From CAVYUC01 sp963783085 (lineage in GTDB: Bacteria; Bacteroidota; Bacteroidia; Bacteroidales; Prolixibacteraceae): a DNA stretch of 64,000 nt. The stretch lies in assembly GCA_963783085.1 (NCBI GenBank), contig CAWAMJ010000014.1, forward strand, positions 1 to 64,000, in the 5' to 3' direction. Below the pieces are notes generated by a model that was not told the origin of the DNA, did no database searches, and saw nothing but the letters and a program-made list of their open reading frames with translations. Positions 9,186 to 19,479 of the stretch are shown here, in pieces. Numbering within the stretch: the first letter of the stretch is position 1; each line of letters begins with the position of its first letter. The position numbers and the translations under genes are program-made.

Positions 9186-9749
9186 TCAGGAATTATCCTT
9201 CAAATTAAACCGGGAAATATCTATCACCGACAGCAGGCATTTATAATCATCTTCAGTAACAACTCCTTCTATGTATACCGGGCACAAAAGTTTATTATCG
9301 TAACCCAGCACTATTTCGCATGATTCTTTTGCATTACTGGTATAAACTTTTCTGAAAAAGTTATTAAACACGGGTTTTGATTTTTCCGAGACAAAAAGTT
9401 TAAAGTTGCTGTTTATCAAACTAAAGCGTCTTTCATGCAACATATCGGCGCCAGTGAAATTCAGCTCGCAAATTGTTCCGTCAGCATCAAGGGTGAAATA
9501 TCCGACCAAAGATAATTCAAATATCATGATATATTTTTTCAGCGCTGTTTCTGCTGTTTCGTACGCCTGACGCAGCTCCTCATTCTGCATTTCCAGTTCA
9601 ATCTGGTGCACCTGCAATTCGTGCAACAGTTTTTTTGAATCGCTTTCTTCCATGGAAATGCTTTCCTTTTGTTGTTTCTCTTTTAGTTGTTCTTCAGCTT
9701 TTTCGCGCAACATTTTGGTATTAATAAAATCCACTTCTAATCGTTCCAT
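9186..9749 (-). CDS. Solo PAS-domain protein
   Basis: The protein has 187 residues. An N-terminal coiled coil (LLHELQVHQIELEMQNEEL) precedes one PAS domain (FELSLVGYFTLDADGTICEL to the SVIDIS end). There is no kinase or other output domain. The same coiled-coil segment appears at the N-terminus of the hybrid kinase at 20420-22147 (LVHELELHHVELEMQNDELR), suggesting the two proteins share a signalling interface or partner. It starts 4 bp after the CheB-CheR-PAS gene ends and is clearly in the same operon. Confidence 0.8.
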   Translation of the reverse strand: MERLEVDFINTKMLREKAEEQLKEKQQKESISMEESDSKKLLHELQVHQIELEMQNEELRQAYETAETALKKYIMIFELSLVGYFTLDADGTICELNFTGADMLHERRFSLINSNFKLFVSEKSKPVFNNFFRKVYTSNAKESCEIVLGYDNKLLCPVYIEGVVTEDDYKCLLSVIDISRFNLKDNS

Positions 9750-9753
9750 AACT

Positions 9754-12684
9754 TTATTTTTTTTTGATGACTATTACTCCAGATGGCAATTTCAGACTGT
9801 TGAAAAGGACATTAACTGTCCATTCAATTTCCATTTCAACATCACCTGCACCAATTACCTTCATTATTAATTTATTTTGACTTGACTGTTTCAGTCGTTG
9901 ATTTAGTTGTTGTTCCGTTTTATGCCGCAGAGGTTCAGGAACAAACAATTCCAAATAATTTTTATCGATAACATTATCATGCTTCACCCCAAAAAATTCT
10001 TCCGCTACTGAATTATATTCCAGAATTTTCCAGTCGGCTGACAGGTGAATAATGACTTCGGTTGACGCATTTAACAACAGGCGAGCCATCTGGCTGGTTT
10101 CGGTAAGTTTTTTTTCGGCTTGTTTCAAATCGGTGGTATCGATAAAAGTGATGACCAGCCCGTCAATCCGGTCGTCGAAAGTGCGGTAAGGCATAATGCG
10201 TGTTGAAAACCACCTGCCGTCTTTGGTTGGAATTTGCTTCTCAATAAATATAAGTGTCCTCAGTACTTCGAGGGCATCTTCAGCCAGTCCGGGGTAAATA
10301 AGTTGTGAAACCTGGTCGGTAAACGGGCGGCCAATATCGCTTTTAATCAGTTTGAAAATTTTGGTTGCCTGGTTGGTGTACCGGCGAATGTTCAGTTCCT
10401 TGTCGAGAAACAGTGTGGCAATATCCGTGCTGTTCAACAGGTTTTTCATGTCGTTGTTTACCCGCGCGTAATCATCCACTTTCGACTGCAATTCGGCATT
10501 TACGGTTTGCAGTTCTTCGTTCAGGCTTTGCATTTCTTCTTTCGAAGTGGTTAGTTCCTCGTTGGTGGATTGCAGCTCTTCGTTGGTGGATTGCAATTCC
10601 TCATTGGTTGATTTCAGTTCCTCCTGCGAAGTCTGCATTTCTTCCATTATATTCTGCACCTCTTCCCGGGCATGCTGCAGTTCTTCTTCCAGTTCTTTTT
10701 CCCTCGCGCTGGCCGTGCTTTCTTTTCCTCTTTTTGAACGGGTATAACTTTCAGAATTCTTGGCCACCTCGGTAAATATGATCAATATCTTCCCAACCAA
10801 AGTTTCCGGTTTGTTAATCCAGTGGATGGCAACGTTTAATGTAATGGTACTTCCGTTTGTTCCAATGTTAACACGGTGCAAAACCGCGTCTTCCTTTTTC
10901 ATTACTACCCTGCGGAAGGCGATGGAAAAATCGTTTTGAAAACCCGGGCGCAACATGGCAAAAATATTCAGGTTGGCCTTCCCTACCGCAGGTTCCAGGT
11001 ATTTTCCGGTTCGCCCGCTGATGTAAAGAATGTCGCCATTTTCATTTACCAGAACACCGGCCGGCGAAAATTGGTGAAGCATCAACTGGTCAACATGTGT
11101 TTGAATATTTGCAATTGGTTTTTCGGAGGCTTTGTTTTCGTTAACTGTCATTTTTGATCGGGAAAATGAAGAGGGAAAATCGAACAGCTCAGGATTGAGG
11201 TTCGAATTGCCACGTTTATAAATTTTCAGGCTTGAATTTTCGGGTATAAAAAGATGGCCCTGCGTACCGAGGGTTTCGGAGCTGCCCAGCACCAAAGTCC
11301 CTTCCGGATTCAGGCTGTAATAAAACAACCCGAGCAGCTTTTTCTGCAATTCGGGGTCCAGATAAATCAGCAGGTTGCGGCACGAAATAATGTCGATATT
11401 GGTAAAAGGCGGGTGCATAATAATGTTGTGCTGCGCAAACACAACCGTTTCCCTAATTTCGGTATTCATCCGGTAGCCATCGTCGGTTTTGGAAAAAAAA
11501 CGGCTTAACCGTTTGGGTGTTACATCTGCCTCAATATTTTTCGGAAAAAGTCCTTTCCGGGCGGTTTCAATGGCTTCATTGTCCAAATCGGTTGCAAAAA
11601 TCTGTAATGAAAATCCGCCGTGTGGATTGACTTTTTCCAGCGCTTCCTTAAATACAATGGCCAACGAATATGCTTCTTCGCCTGTTGAACAGCCAGGTAT
11701 CCACGCCCTTATTGTTGTGCCGGGCTGGTCTTTGCCCACTTTTTTCGGAATTACTTTTTCTTTTAATTCTTCCCAAACCGGAGCATCGCGAAAAAAACCG
11801 GTAACGCCAATCATCAGTTCTTTGAAAAGAATATTTACCTCTTCAGGGTTTTCCTGTAAAAAATGGATGTACGAATTAATTTTATCGATTCTATGAACGC
11901 CCATTCGCCGTTCGATGCGTCGGAAAATGGTATTTTTTTTATACAGCGAAAAATCATTCCCGGTATGCGTACGCAACAGGATGATAATTTTCTCCAGCGC
12001 ACTTTTGTCTTTTTGCTCCCCTTTCAATTCTGATTTCACCTCGGGTAAATGATTGAAAAAGTCAACCAGTTTTAAATGAATTTCATTGGGCGGGGCAACA
12101 ATATCAATCAATCCGGCATCGATTGCATTCCGGGGCATGCTGTCGAATTTTGCAGTTTCCGGCTCCTGCACAATGGCAATTCCACCCTTTTCCTTAATCG
12201 CCTGAAGGCCGCTGCTGCCGTCGGAACCCATTCCCGAAAGAATGATACCGATGGCAAACTCATTCTGATCGTCGGCCAGCGAGCGAAGAAAAAAATCAAT
12301 GGGAAGTCGCATTCCCCGGGCTTCAACGGGTTCAAATAAATAGAGTACCCCCTTTAAAATAGACATGCTTTTGTTGGGCGGAATAACATAAACGCTGTTT
12401 GGTTTTACTTTCATCCGGTCCTCTGTCTGATAAACTTTCATTTTGGAAATTCGCTGAAGCAGCTCGGGCAGCATTCCCTTTTGTGTGGGGTCCAAATGCT
12501 GAATGACCACATAGCTCATTCCACTGGTTTCGGGCACGTTACTCAACAGTTGTTCCAGCGCTTCCAGGCCACCAGCCGATGCGCCGACACCAATTATCGG
12601 AAACTTCCGTGTTGCCAGCGCGGGTTTCTTTTCTTTTGATGCGCCATCCGGTTTTATTGCCGGTTTTGTTTTTTTACTCTTCAA
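9754..12684 (-). CDS. CheB-CheR-PAS fusion protein
   Basis: This is a 976-residue multidomain protein. The order is CheB methylesterase (GASAGG serine, IQHLD histidine, GMGSDG aspartate), CheR methyltransferase (GCSTGEEAYSLA SAM-binding motif, NIIMHPPF), a heptad coiled coil built of repeated STNEELQ units, and two PAS domains. No histidine kinase domain follows, unlike many relatives. Such proteins occur outside flagellar systems and are thought to modify or sense through non-chemotaxis pathways. It is preceded by a mini membrane protein and element copy 5, and is followed after 4 bp by a solo PAS protein. Confidence 0.9.
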   Translation of the reverse strand: MKSKKTKPAIKPDGASKEKKPALATRKFPIIGVGASAGGLEALEQLLSNVPETSGMSYVVIQHLDPTQKGMLPELLQRISKMKVYQTEDRMKVKPNSVYVIPPNKSMSILKGVLYLFEPVEARGMRLPIDFFLRSLADDQNEFAIGIILSGMGSDGSSGLQAIKEKGGIAIVQEPETAKFDSMPRNAIDAGLIDIVAPPNEIHLKLVDFFNHLPEVKSELKGEQKDKSALEKIIILLRTHTGNDFSLYKKNTIFRRIERRMGVHRIDKINSYIHFLQENPEEVNILFKELMIGVTGFFRDAPVWEELKEKVIPKKVGKDQPGTTIRAWIPGCSTGEEAYSLAIVFKEALEKVNPHGGFSLQIFATDLDNEAIETARKGLFPKNIEADVTPKRLSRFFSKTDDGYRMNTEIRETVVFAQHNIIMHPPFTNIDIISCRNLLIYLDPELQKKLLGLFYYSLNPEGTLVLGSSETLGTQGHLFIPENSSLKIYKRGNSNLNPELFDFPSSFSRSKMTVNENKASEKPIANIQTHVDQLMLHQFSPAGVLVNENGDILYISGRTGKYLEPAVGKANLNIFAMLRPGFQNDFSIAFRRVVMKKEDAVLHRVNIGTNGSTITLNVAIHWINKPETLVGKILIIFTEVAKNSESYTRSKRGKESTASAREKELEEELQHAREEVQNIMEEMQTSQEELKSTNEELQSTNEELQSTNEELTTSKEEMQSLNEELQTVNAELQSKVDDYARVNNDMKNLLNSTDIATLFLDKELNIRRYTNQATKIFKLIKSDIGRPFTDQVSQLIYPGLAEDALEVLRTLIFIEKQIPTKDGRWFSTRIMPYRTFDDRIDGLVITFIDTTDLKQAEKKLTETSQMARLLLNASTEVIIHLSADWKILEYNSVAEEFFGVKHDNVIDKNYLELFVPEPLRHKTEQQLNQRLKQSSQNKLIMKVIGAGDVEMEIEWTVNVLFNSLKLPSGVIVIKKK

Positions 12685-12837
12685 TTATTTTTATTTTTTT
12701 GAATTTATCTTCAACTAATGTCCACCTCAACAGATCAGTTTTGCAATTATTAAAATGGTACTTTAACCAGATCATCCTCTCAGGAGATGGCTCCGCATAA
12801 TACATAAAATTACACATTCTCAATTGAATGCAACATT

Positions 12838-12978
12838 CTATTTCGGATTTGGGCCCATTTCCATTGGGCTGTTTGTTCCGTGCATGGATCTGTTTATCCA
12901 TCTTCTTCCTCCCGCCAGCAACACCAAACGAATTATAACAACTGCTATTAGGATATAAAGGGCTATGTCTTTGCGCAT
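12838..12978 (-). CDS. 46-residue single-pass mini membrane protein
   Basis: Reading from the ATG at 12978 gives MRKDIALYILIAVVIIRLVL and then a polar tail rich in Met, Asn and Pro. One transmembrane helix is evident. An ATG 15 bp upstream (12993) is an alternative. Any start further upstream would precede the transcription start predicted from element copy 5. It is the first gene of the unit containing the CheB-CheR-PAS protein. No family is recognised. Confidence 0.55.
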   Translation of the reverse strand: MRKDIALYILIAVVIIRLVLLAGGRRWINRSMHGTNSPMEMGPNPK

Positions 12979-13045
12979 CGTTCTTCGTTTCATCTTATTA
13001 ACAATATTTACCGGCACTAAAATAGAAAACCCGGGTCGTGACTTT

Positions 13046-13083
13046 GTTACATTAACCTTCGCAAAATTTACATGATTCACACA
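13046..13083 (-). promoter_or_regulatory. 38-bp regulatory element, copy 5, with -7 box
   Basis: On the minus strand the halves are TGTGTGAATCATGTAA and GGTTAATGTAAC, 21 bp apart. The -7-like box TATTTTAG lies at 13017-13024, exactly 22 bp beyond the second GTAA. It drives the mini membrane protein/CheB-CheR-PAS/PAS unit. Confidence 0.75.
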
Positions 13084-13167
13084 TTTTGGCAATTATAACC
13101 GGGAGGAGTTGGTAAAATTTCCCGGTTAAAAGCTGCAAAATATTATCCCCTAAAAAAGGTACAAAAG

Positions 13168-14985
13168 CTATTGGAACTGCACCGGCGCAGGTTTCCCAAT
13201 CTCAAAATCGCGGAAGCCGAAATCGGTGGTTTGAAAGGAGTTCATTCTTAAAACATTATTGCCTTTGCCCGGAATTACCGGATAGAAGGAAATGGACAAT
13301 TGAAATGCATTCATCACCAGGTTGTCGTTTTTGATTAAAACGCCCACTCCGATTTGCGAATACACCTTACTGTCGCGGAAACCTTTTGCTGCATCGCCAA
13401 GCATCCCCAGTGAAAAGTTAAAATAGGGGCCAAAATGAAACCCGATAAAATTCCACGGCGCATAAAACTGGGTTTGCGATGTAAACAAAAGCCGGCTGAT
13501 GCCCGACAATTCCGGACTGTTAAAGCCTCTCAGCCCGTATTCATTGTTGATGGTTAAACTGTCATAAGCAATGCGGTTGATGCCGATAATCACCTGTGGT
13601 TTTACAAATTGCCTGAATTTCCATTGCCCGATTTCAATGAGGTTGGTAAAATAATTGGCGCCAACCCTAAAAACGCCTTGTTCCGTGTGCGCCAACCGAA
13701 GGAAAGTACCCAGTTCGATGTTGGAGCTCAGGTATCCCCAGGGATAATATGTGCCCGAAGAAAAACGTGCCCCCACATAGAAACGCCCCAAACTGTTTTT
13801 TTCCTGGTAACCGCCGGTCAGGCCAATCACTTTTCCAACCGGAACATCTTCGGTTATTCCAAATTTAAAAATATACCGGTCTTTTACGTATAACCGGGTT
13901 GTTACGCCAATACTGGCGAGGTAGAAATTTTCGTCGTTGTAAAACCGAGTGTGTCAATTGTTTCCGGAGGTTTTTCAAGAAAACGTACCCGGATAAAACG
14001 GGCGGCGGAAACAAACCGGGTGGTTCGGTCGTATTCCGAATTTCCTCTGAAAACCGGCACGGAATTTCCTGCCCAGTAATCCTGTGCATTGTATTTAAAA
14101 CGCATAAAATTAACCGACCAGATAGAATCTTTATGGTAGTGTTGCGAAAAATTTACCCCGGCTGCCCATTTCGCCAAGGGAGAAAAAAATGGCCGGTCAA
14201 CGGCAAAACTTTTAATGCTGTTCCCGTATTCGTCGGTGCCAAACTCCACGGTGGAATTAATGTACGTATTGCGGATGTTCGGTACGAAATATTTGGTCCG
14301 GTAAGCAAAGTCGCCGGTTGAAGGTTTCCAGATAATTCCGTTTTGAAAAGTATGGCCGAGGCCGGCAAAATTATTTTCCCGCAGTTTAAAATGAAGGCGC
14401 GAAGGAGAAACGGAACCGCCGGGAATAAGGCTCCAGCTATCCAGTTCGCGGATAAAAATATCGACAGAGTCAGAGTTTTCCGGGGCAACCTGAACAAAAA
14501 AGGATACATCGGTAATGTAATTCATACTGCGTACCAACCGCTCCGACTCTTTCACCCGTCAGCGAATCGAAGGGTTGATTTTTACGCACCAGCAACAGGT
14601 TTCGAATGGTGCCGGTCTGGGTTTTTATATGCAGCCTGTTTCCAGTTTTTGATAAAAAGTTGAGCGACGCCGCAATGGTATCGCCAATGGAATAGCCAAA
14701 CGGATCGAGCGTAGTAATATTGATTTGTCTGATGATTTTTCCTTCGAAAGAGCTGTACGGTTTTTGTATCAGCCGCTTATTCCGTATTTTTTGTGAAGAG
14801 GCCGGCGCTACAGGTTTAAAGAACAAGCGAAACATAAATTTGGTAAAACTGCTTCGTTCCGAATAAGTTTCAATGTTCTCGTACAAATGGGTTGAATCTT
14901 TTTGGGCAATCGTATCCTGTGCAAATGCGAAATCATTTGATATCAGTAAAATAAAAAAGAATATAGTTGTTGTTCGCATCCACAT
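13168..14985 (-). CDS. Omp85/BamA-like outer membrane protein (two frameshifts)
   Basis: Three adjacent minus-strand segments in different frames form one gene of about 605 residues. The first has a signal peptide and a POTRA-like part (GKIIRQINITTLDPFGYSIG). The middle and last are outer-membrane beta-strands, including the terminal surface-antigen barrel (NNEYGLRGFNSPELSG, FHFGPYFNFSLGMLGD). The frame breaks near 14555 (an extra base in GGG) and near 13941-13944 (a missing base in the A/T run). It lies downstream of the MCE/Mla operon, suggesting an outer-membrane partner for lipid transport, though a repeat-bearing 520-bp gap separates them. Confidence 0.75.
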
Positions 14986-15017
14986 TTTTCGCGTTTATGA
15001 AAACTATTCCCATTTCG

Positions 15018-15171
15018 ACCGCAATAACAGATGTTTTTCAATCCGGGCCGGTTCGCGGTCCATGTCTGTTATTCAACTCAAACCCAGGGCGACACTCCCT
15101 TCAGTCGTTTTGCCCCAGGCTGAAATAGGTTGGCCCTTCAGGCCATTTTCTGTCATTGTCTGCAAACGACA
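15018..15171. repeat. Intergenic repeat, copy A
   Basis: This copy begins CGACCGCAA and contains TTTTTCAATCCGGGCCGGT, then CAGGGCGACACTCC and CCCTTCAGGCC. A second copy with the same order lies at 15304-15452, in the same orientation. The DNA between the Omp85 gene and the MlaD gene (14986-15506) holds only these repeats and no supported gene. Confidence 0.65.
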
Positions 15172-15303
15172 GTTCTTTTCGGGAGTTGGAGTTTCCAACT
15201 CCAACATATAAATACCGGACTTGGGAAAGTCCGGTTCCCGCTGTCGTTACCTCATTATGCCCAATAAAATTGGGTGAAAACCCGAAATGACATCATTTCC
15301 TTT

Positions 15304-15452
15304 TCGACCGCAACAACTGCTGTTTTTCAATCCGGGCCGGTGCGCGGTCGATGGTTGTTTCGCTGCTGAAACCCAGGGCGACACTCCCTACGGTCGCTTT
15401 GCCCTGGGCTGAAATATGCAGGCCCTTCAGGCCAAAAACAGCGCTGATTGAG
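15304..15452. repeat. Intergenic repeat, copy B
   Basis: This is the second copy of the repeat at 15018-15171, with scattered substitutions. It contains an internal inverted segment (CCCAGGGCGACACTCC against GCTTTGCCCTGGG) able to fold. It is most likely a dispersed intergenic repeat of this lineage. Confidence 0.65.
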
Positions 15453-15506
15453 CTCTCTGCTCTCCGCACTCTGCTCTCTGCCCTCTGCACTTCGCCCTTT
15501 TCCTAC

Positions 15507-16451
15507 TCATTTCTTCTCCACCGGAATTATCAGTTCCGGGGCCATTCGCAATTTCTCCTCTTCCTTTGCCTGTCGTTTGTAATACCCTCTGAACAGAAAA
15601 TTGTGTTTAAGCGCCTCCATGTTTTCATTGAGCCCAATGCTGCTTTCTTTCAAATTAAAAATGGTTTCATCAATATTATTTACAATTGTGGTATCCCTAA
15701 TCAACATTCCGATAGCTCCCTCTCCATTGTTAATTTTCGTCATAATTTCTCCAAGCTGGTTGGAAGCAACTTCAGTTTTTGCCGCCGTTTTCCGCAGGCT
15801 CTCCATAAATGCAAACACATTTTCTTTGGTAACTTCAATGGTTTTGTCCAATCCTTCAGAGCTCTTTTTAAAATTTTCAATGGTCAGATTAACGTTTTCT
15901 GCAATGGTTGAATCCTGAATCAATCGCCCCAGCATTCCTTGTCCGTTGTTAATGTTCAGCATTATTTCGGCAAGTTGCACCGTAATAATTTCGGCGCTTT
16001 CTGCACTTGATTTCAAGCTCTTCATAATATCGTCGGTTTCAATCGGCTCTTTTGACATAATATGTTGTCCGTCACCGGCCATTCGCGCACTGTTGCTACC
16101 CTGGGTAATAATAATAATCCGGTCGCCAATAATTCCTTCGGAACCGATGCTTGCGTAACTGTCGGCTTTTATGAACTTCTGGACATCTTTTCTGACAAGC
16201 ATGTCGACCTGCACGGTGGAATCATTAATAATTTTAATGTTATCGACAATGCCAACGCCGATGCCCGAAAACCGGATATTATTTCCAACCTGAAGGCCGC
16301 TTACATTATAGAAATTGGTTGTGATTTTAAACACCGGATTGAATAAATTCTGCTGTTTGCCAATAATGAATATGGCGGCTACAAAAATTGCAATCCCAAC
16401 AGCAATGAAGATTCCCAGACGTGCTTTAAATTGTGGTGTATAATTTTCCAT
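15507..16451 (-). CDS. mlaD: MCE/MlaD substrate-binding protein
   Basis: This 314-residue protein has one N-terminal membrane helix (LGIFIAVGIAIFVAAIFII), then an MCE domain with the signature NVSGLQVGNNIRFSGIGVG, then helices. MlaD-type proteins form periplasmic hexamers that carry phospholipids between membranes. It is the third gene after the MlaE permease and MlaF ATPase, with short gaps and one direction. Confidence 0.85.
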   Translation of the reverse strand: MENYTPQFKARLGIFIAVGIAIFVAAIFIIGKQQNLFNPVFKITTNFYNVSGLQVGNNIRFSGIGVGIVDNIKIINDSTVQVDMLVRKDVQKFIKADSYASIGSEGIIGDRIIIITQGSNSARMAGDGQHIMSKEPIETDDIMKSLKSSAESAEIITVQLAEIMLNINNGQGMLGRLIQDSTIAENVNLTIENFKKSSEGLDKTIEVTKENVFAFMESLRKTAAKTEVASNQLGEIMTKINNGEGAIGMLIRDTTIVNNIDETIFNLKESSIGLNENMEALKHNFLFRGYYKRQAKEEEKLRMAPELIIPVEKK

Positions 16452-16461
16452 TTTATGTTTA

Positions 16462-17232
16462 TTATTTAAAAAAGGATTGGATCAGTTCATCCGTTGATTT
16501 TTCAAAATCATCGATGTTTCCTTCCATATAAACCGCGCCATCCTTTAACATGATAATTCGATCGGCAGTGGCACGGGCACATTCAATATCGTGCGTAATA
16601 ATGATGGATGATGTTTTGTATTTTTTTTGAACATCATTAATCAGCGCGCTTATTCCGTCGGAAGTTACCGGGTCGAGTCCGGTGGTCGGTTCATCGTAGA
16701 GCATAATCATCGGATCCACTACAATGGTGCGTGCCAGGCTTGCCCGTTTCCGCATTCCGCCCGATAGCTCGGAAGGCATTTTGTGTAAGGTGTCGGCCAA
16801 ACCCACGTTCTCCAGCACTTCTTCAATTTTTTCATTCCTCTGCTTTCCGGAAAGCTTCTTTTTCAGCCGGATTAAGGGAAATTCAAGGTTTTGCTTGATG
16901 GTCATGGAATCGTACAGCGCCCCGCTTTGAAAAAGGAATCCGATTTTTTCCCTCAGCGCTGCCAATCGTTTGCTTTTTAATTTAGTTACATTTTCACCCA
17001 AAACCATTATAGTTCCCTGGTCGGCATTCAGCAAACGAACAATGCATTTTATAAGTACCGATTTCCCGGATCCTGATTTCCCGAGTACCACCAGGTTTTC
17101 TCCGTCGGCAACACTAAACGACAAATTTTTTAATACCTGCATATCCTTAAAACCTTTACTGAGGTTGTTAATTTCAATAACCTTGCTGGGGATTTTAGTA
17201 CTATCCGGCGTAACCGTTTCAATTTTTATCAT
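16462..17232 (-). CDS. mlaF: MlaF-type ABC transporter ATPase
   Basis: This 256-residue ABC ATPase has Walker A (GKSGSGKS), the signature LSGGM, Walker B with MLYDEPTTGLDP and the switch histidine (IIITHD). It powers lipid transport with MlaE. It starts 9 bp after the MlaE gene and ends 10 bp before MlaD. Confidence 0.92.
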   Translation of the reverse strand: MIKIETVTPDSTKIPSKVIEINNLSKGFKDMQVLKNLSFSVADGENLVVLGKSGSGKSVLIKCIVRLLNADQGTIMVLGENVTKLKSKRLAALREKIGFLFQSGALYDSMTIKQNLEFPLIRLKKKLSGKQRNEKIEEVLENVGLADTLHKMPSELSGGMRKRASLARTIVVDPMIMLYDEPTTGLDPVTSDGISALINDVQKKYKTSSIIITHDIECARATADRIIMLKDGAVYMEGNIDDFEKSTDELIQSFFK

Positions 17233-17241
17233 TTCTGTTTT

Positions 17242-18063
17242 TTATAAAAGCATATCGGTTACCTGAACAGCAACCAGGTCAACAATTATCACGAGCAGGG
17301 AAGCAAGCACTACCGCCGAATTGGCCGCCTTGCCCACACTTTCTGTTCCGCGTCCGGCGGAATAACCTTTGAAACATCCCACCAGCCCGATGACGGCGCC
17401 AAAAAAGAATGTTTTAATTACGGCAGGTAAAAAATCCATAAAATCGACCACCCGGAATGCCTGGTTGAAAAACAACATAAAAGTGACGCTTCCTTTGATG
17501 TTTGCTCCGCCCCAGCTTCCCAAAATTCCAAGTGCATCGGCATATAGAACCAAAAGCGGAATCATTAGCGTGGCTGCCAAAACTCTGGTAACCACCAAAA
17601 AACGAATGGGATGGGTGGAAGAAACTTCCATGGCATCAATTTGTTCCGACACTTTCATCGAGCCCAGTTCGGCCCCCATGCCCGAACCAATCTTCCCGGC
17701 ACAAATCAGTGCGGTAATAACCGGGCCCATTTCGCGGATGATGGATAAGGAAACCATTCCCGGAAGCATGGATACAGCGCCAAAATCGGCCAAAACAGGC
17801 CGCGACTGTATGGTTAGCACCAACCCCATAATGAGGCCGGTTACCGAAATAAGTGGGAACGTTTTATATCCGATTTGGTAACACTGGCGCAGGAATTCGT
17901 TGAATTCAAAATTGAAGGAAAAAGTTTCTTTTGTGGTTTGCCAAAGGAATAAAAAGAATTCGCCGATTCCTGAAAAGAAAACATTGGCTTCCTGCGTTTT
18001 TTCTACCGTTTTTTCACCAAGCCGTATGACGTGGTTTTTGACAACGAGGGTATTTATTGTCAC
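17242..18063 (-). CDS. mlaE: MlaE-type permease
   Basis: The multi-pass permease carries the MlaE family segments GLIMGLVLTIQSRP and LGSMKVSEQIDAMEVSSTHP. It is the first gene of the Mla-like operon. Two GTG starts are possible. The upstream one at 18090 lies only 4 bp from the -7 box, so the GTG at 18063 is preferred, leaving a leader of about 25 nt. Confidence 0.88.
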   Translation of the reverse strand: MTINTLVVKNHVIRLGEKTVEKTQEANVFFSGIGEFFLFLWQTTKETFSFNFEFNEFLRQCYQIGYKTFPLISVTGLIMGLVLTIQSRPVLADFGAVSMLPGMVSLSIIREMGPVITALICAGKIGSGMGAELGSMKVSEQIDAMEVSSTHPIRFLVVTRVLAATLMIPLLVLYADALGILGSWGGANIKGSVTFMLFFNQAFRVVDFMDFLPAVIKTFFFGAVIGLVGCFKGYSAGRGTESVGKAANSAVVLASLLVIIVDLVAVQVTDMLL

Positions 18064-18123
18064 TTTTTTTAAAGGTGCAAATTTTTTCACCTTGTAAAGG
18101 TAGGTGTACTTGTACCCGAAATA

Positions 18124-18161
18124 TTTACAGTATTTTGAATAAGAGTTACATCATTCACACA
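18124..18161 (-). promoter_or_regulatory. 38-bp regulatory element, copy 6, with -7 box
   Basis: On the minus strand the halves are TGTGTGAATGATGTAA and AAATACTGTAAA. The -7 box TACCTTTA is at 18095-18102 with exact 22-bp spacing. The TGA inside TGTGTGA is the stop codon of the upstream AI-2E-type gene. It drives the Mla-like operon. Confidence 0.8.
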
Positions 18162-19294
18162 TTATCTGCCGGTTCATTCTCTTCAGGAGTGATTTTTTTC
18201 TTCAGTTTCAATGTTCTGAGAATGGGACTAATGACCAATGCTGCGGGCATGGTATCGCCCAGCAAAAAACCCCAGGGTTTCAATGGCTTGATATGGTCGA
18301 AAATAAGTTTAGCGATGGCAGTAAGTGGAATGGCAACAAGCATTCCCTGTATTCCCCATAATGCGCCAAAAACAACTACCGCAACAATAGAAGCCAGCGC
18401 GTTGATTTTCACTTTAGAAGCAACTACTTTGGGCACAATAAAATTATTGTCGATAAACTGAATGAAGATGTAAAGCGCCATCACCAGCAGGGCAAACCAG
18501 GGCGATGTTTTGGTAACAATGGCAATGATCATTGGCAAAGATGCGGCAATAACCGAGCCCAGGTAAGGGATGAGGTTGAGCAAAGCCCCTAAAATTCCAA
18601 GGATGATGGCATATTCTATTCCCAGAATTAAAAGCCCCACAGAATACATGGCAGAAATAATGGCCACCTCAATGAGTAATCCGACCAGGTAGCGCTGGAT
18701 AAGCGTTTTTATCTGATTGATGATGATGCTTACTTTGCTGCGGTGCGCTTTGCCAAAAACCCTGCGGAAAAATTCAATTAAAATAGGCTGGTAAAACAAA
18801 ATCATAAAAACATACACCGGAATAAGAAAAAACAATGCCAGCACACTACCAACGTTGGCAATGGTTTGCCCAATTTCCATGTTGCCAATGAGTTCATTTT
18901 TTGTTGTGGTAATCCAGGCCGTAATTTCTTTGGTACTTAAATTAAAATGCCCCGAAACATAAATAATCGTTTGATTGAGAATTTCTGTAAACTTATCCAC
19001 CAGTTTTGGCAGTGATTCGGTGAACCGGCTTGCCTGCGAAAACACAAGCAGGCCAAATGCGGCAATAACCAGAAAGGTGAGAAACAAGGTAATTATTATG
19101 GCAAAAATCCGGTTTATTTTAATCCGCACAAAAAGGTTTACCACGGGGTGTAAAATAATGGCAATAATGGTGGCAAAAACAAGCGGGATTATTATAGCTC
19201 TGGCGATATACAATACGGCAAAAAAGGCAATCAAGCCAATAAAAACGAGGGGCGCTCTTACACTTACGGGGATTTTTAATTCTTTTTTAATCAC
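18155..19294 (-). CDS. AI-2E family transporter
   Basis: This 379-residue integral membrane protein carries the AI-2E/PerM family blocks GILGALLNLIPYLGS and FIQFIDNNFIVPKVV, with about eight hydrophobic segments. Family members export small molecules or ions. Its last codons and stop (DNV then TGA) are encoded within element copy 6. It follows the YtxH gene in the same direction after a hairpin. Confidence 0.9.
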   Translation of the reverse strand: MIKKELKIPVSVRAPLVFIGLIAFFAVLYIARAIIIPLVFATIIAIILHPVVNLFVRIKINRIFAIIITLFLTFLVIAAFGLLVFSQASRFTESLPKLVDKFTEILNQTIIYVSGHFNLSTKEITAWITTTKNELIGNMEIGQTIANVGSVLALFFLIPVYVFMILFYQPILIEFFRRVFGKAHRSKVSIIINQIKTLIQRYLVGLLIEVAIISAMYSVGLLILGIEYAIILGILGALLNLIPYLGSVIAASLPMIIAIVTKTSPWFALLVMALYIFIQFIDNNFIVPKVVASKVKINALASIVAVVVFGALWGIQGMLVAIPLTAIAKLIFDHIKPLKPWGFLLGDTMPAALVISPILRTLKLKKKITPEENEPADNV

Positions 19295-19437
19295 GGTTTG
19301 TGGTATTTATTTCCTTTCTCGGAAAAACATGTTGAAACATTAGGCAGCGATTCAATTAATTTCACCCGGTCTACCAAAGTTTCTGACATAATTGCTTTTA
19401 AAAAGATTCAATGTCGTTTAACCTGCGACATTGATAA

Positions 19438-19468
19438 AATTCCCCTGACATAAATGCCAGCGGGAATT
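19438..19468 (-). terminator. Stem-loop after the YtxH gene
   Basis: Arms AATTCCC and GGGAATT with a short bulge form a stem that is followed on the minus strand by a T-rich stretch. It may partly terminate transcription between ytxH and the AI-2E transporter gene. Confidence 0.4.
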
Positions 19469-19479
19469 CAAAATCATTT

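Noticed and set aside
10547..10747. Plus-strand frame with repeated Ser-Ser-Leu-Val units
   Set aside because: It is the antisense shadow of the repeated STNEELQ coiled coil in the CheB-CheR-PAS gene.
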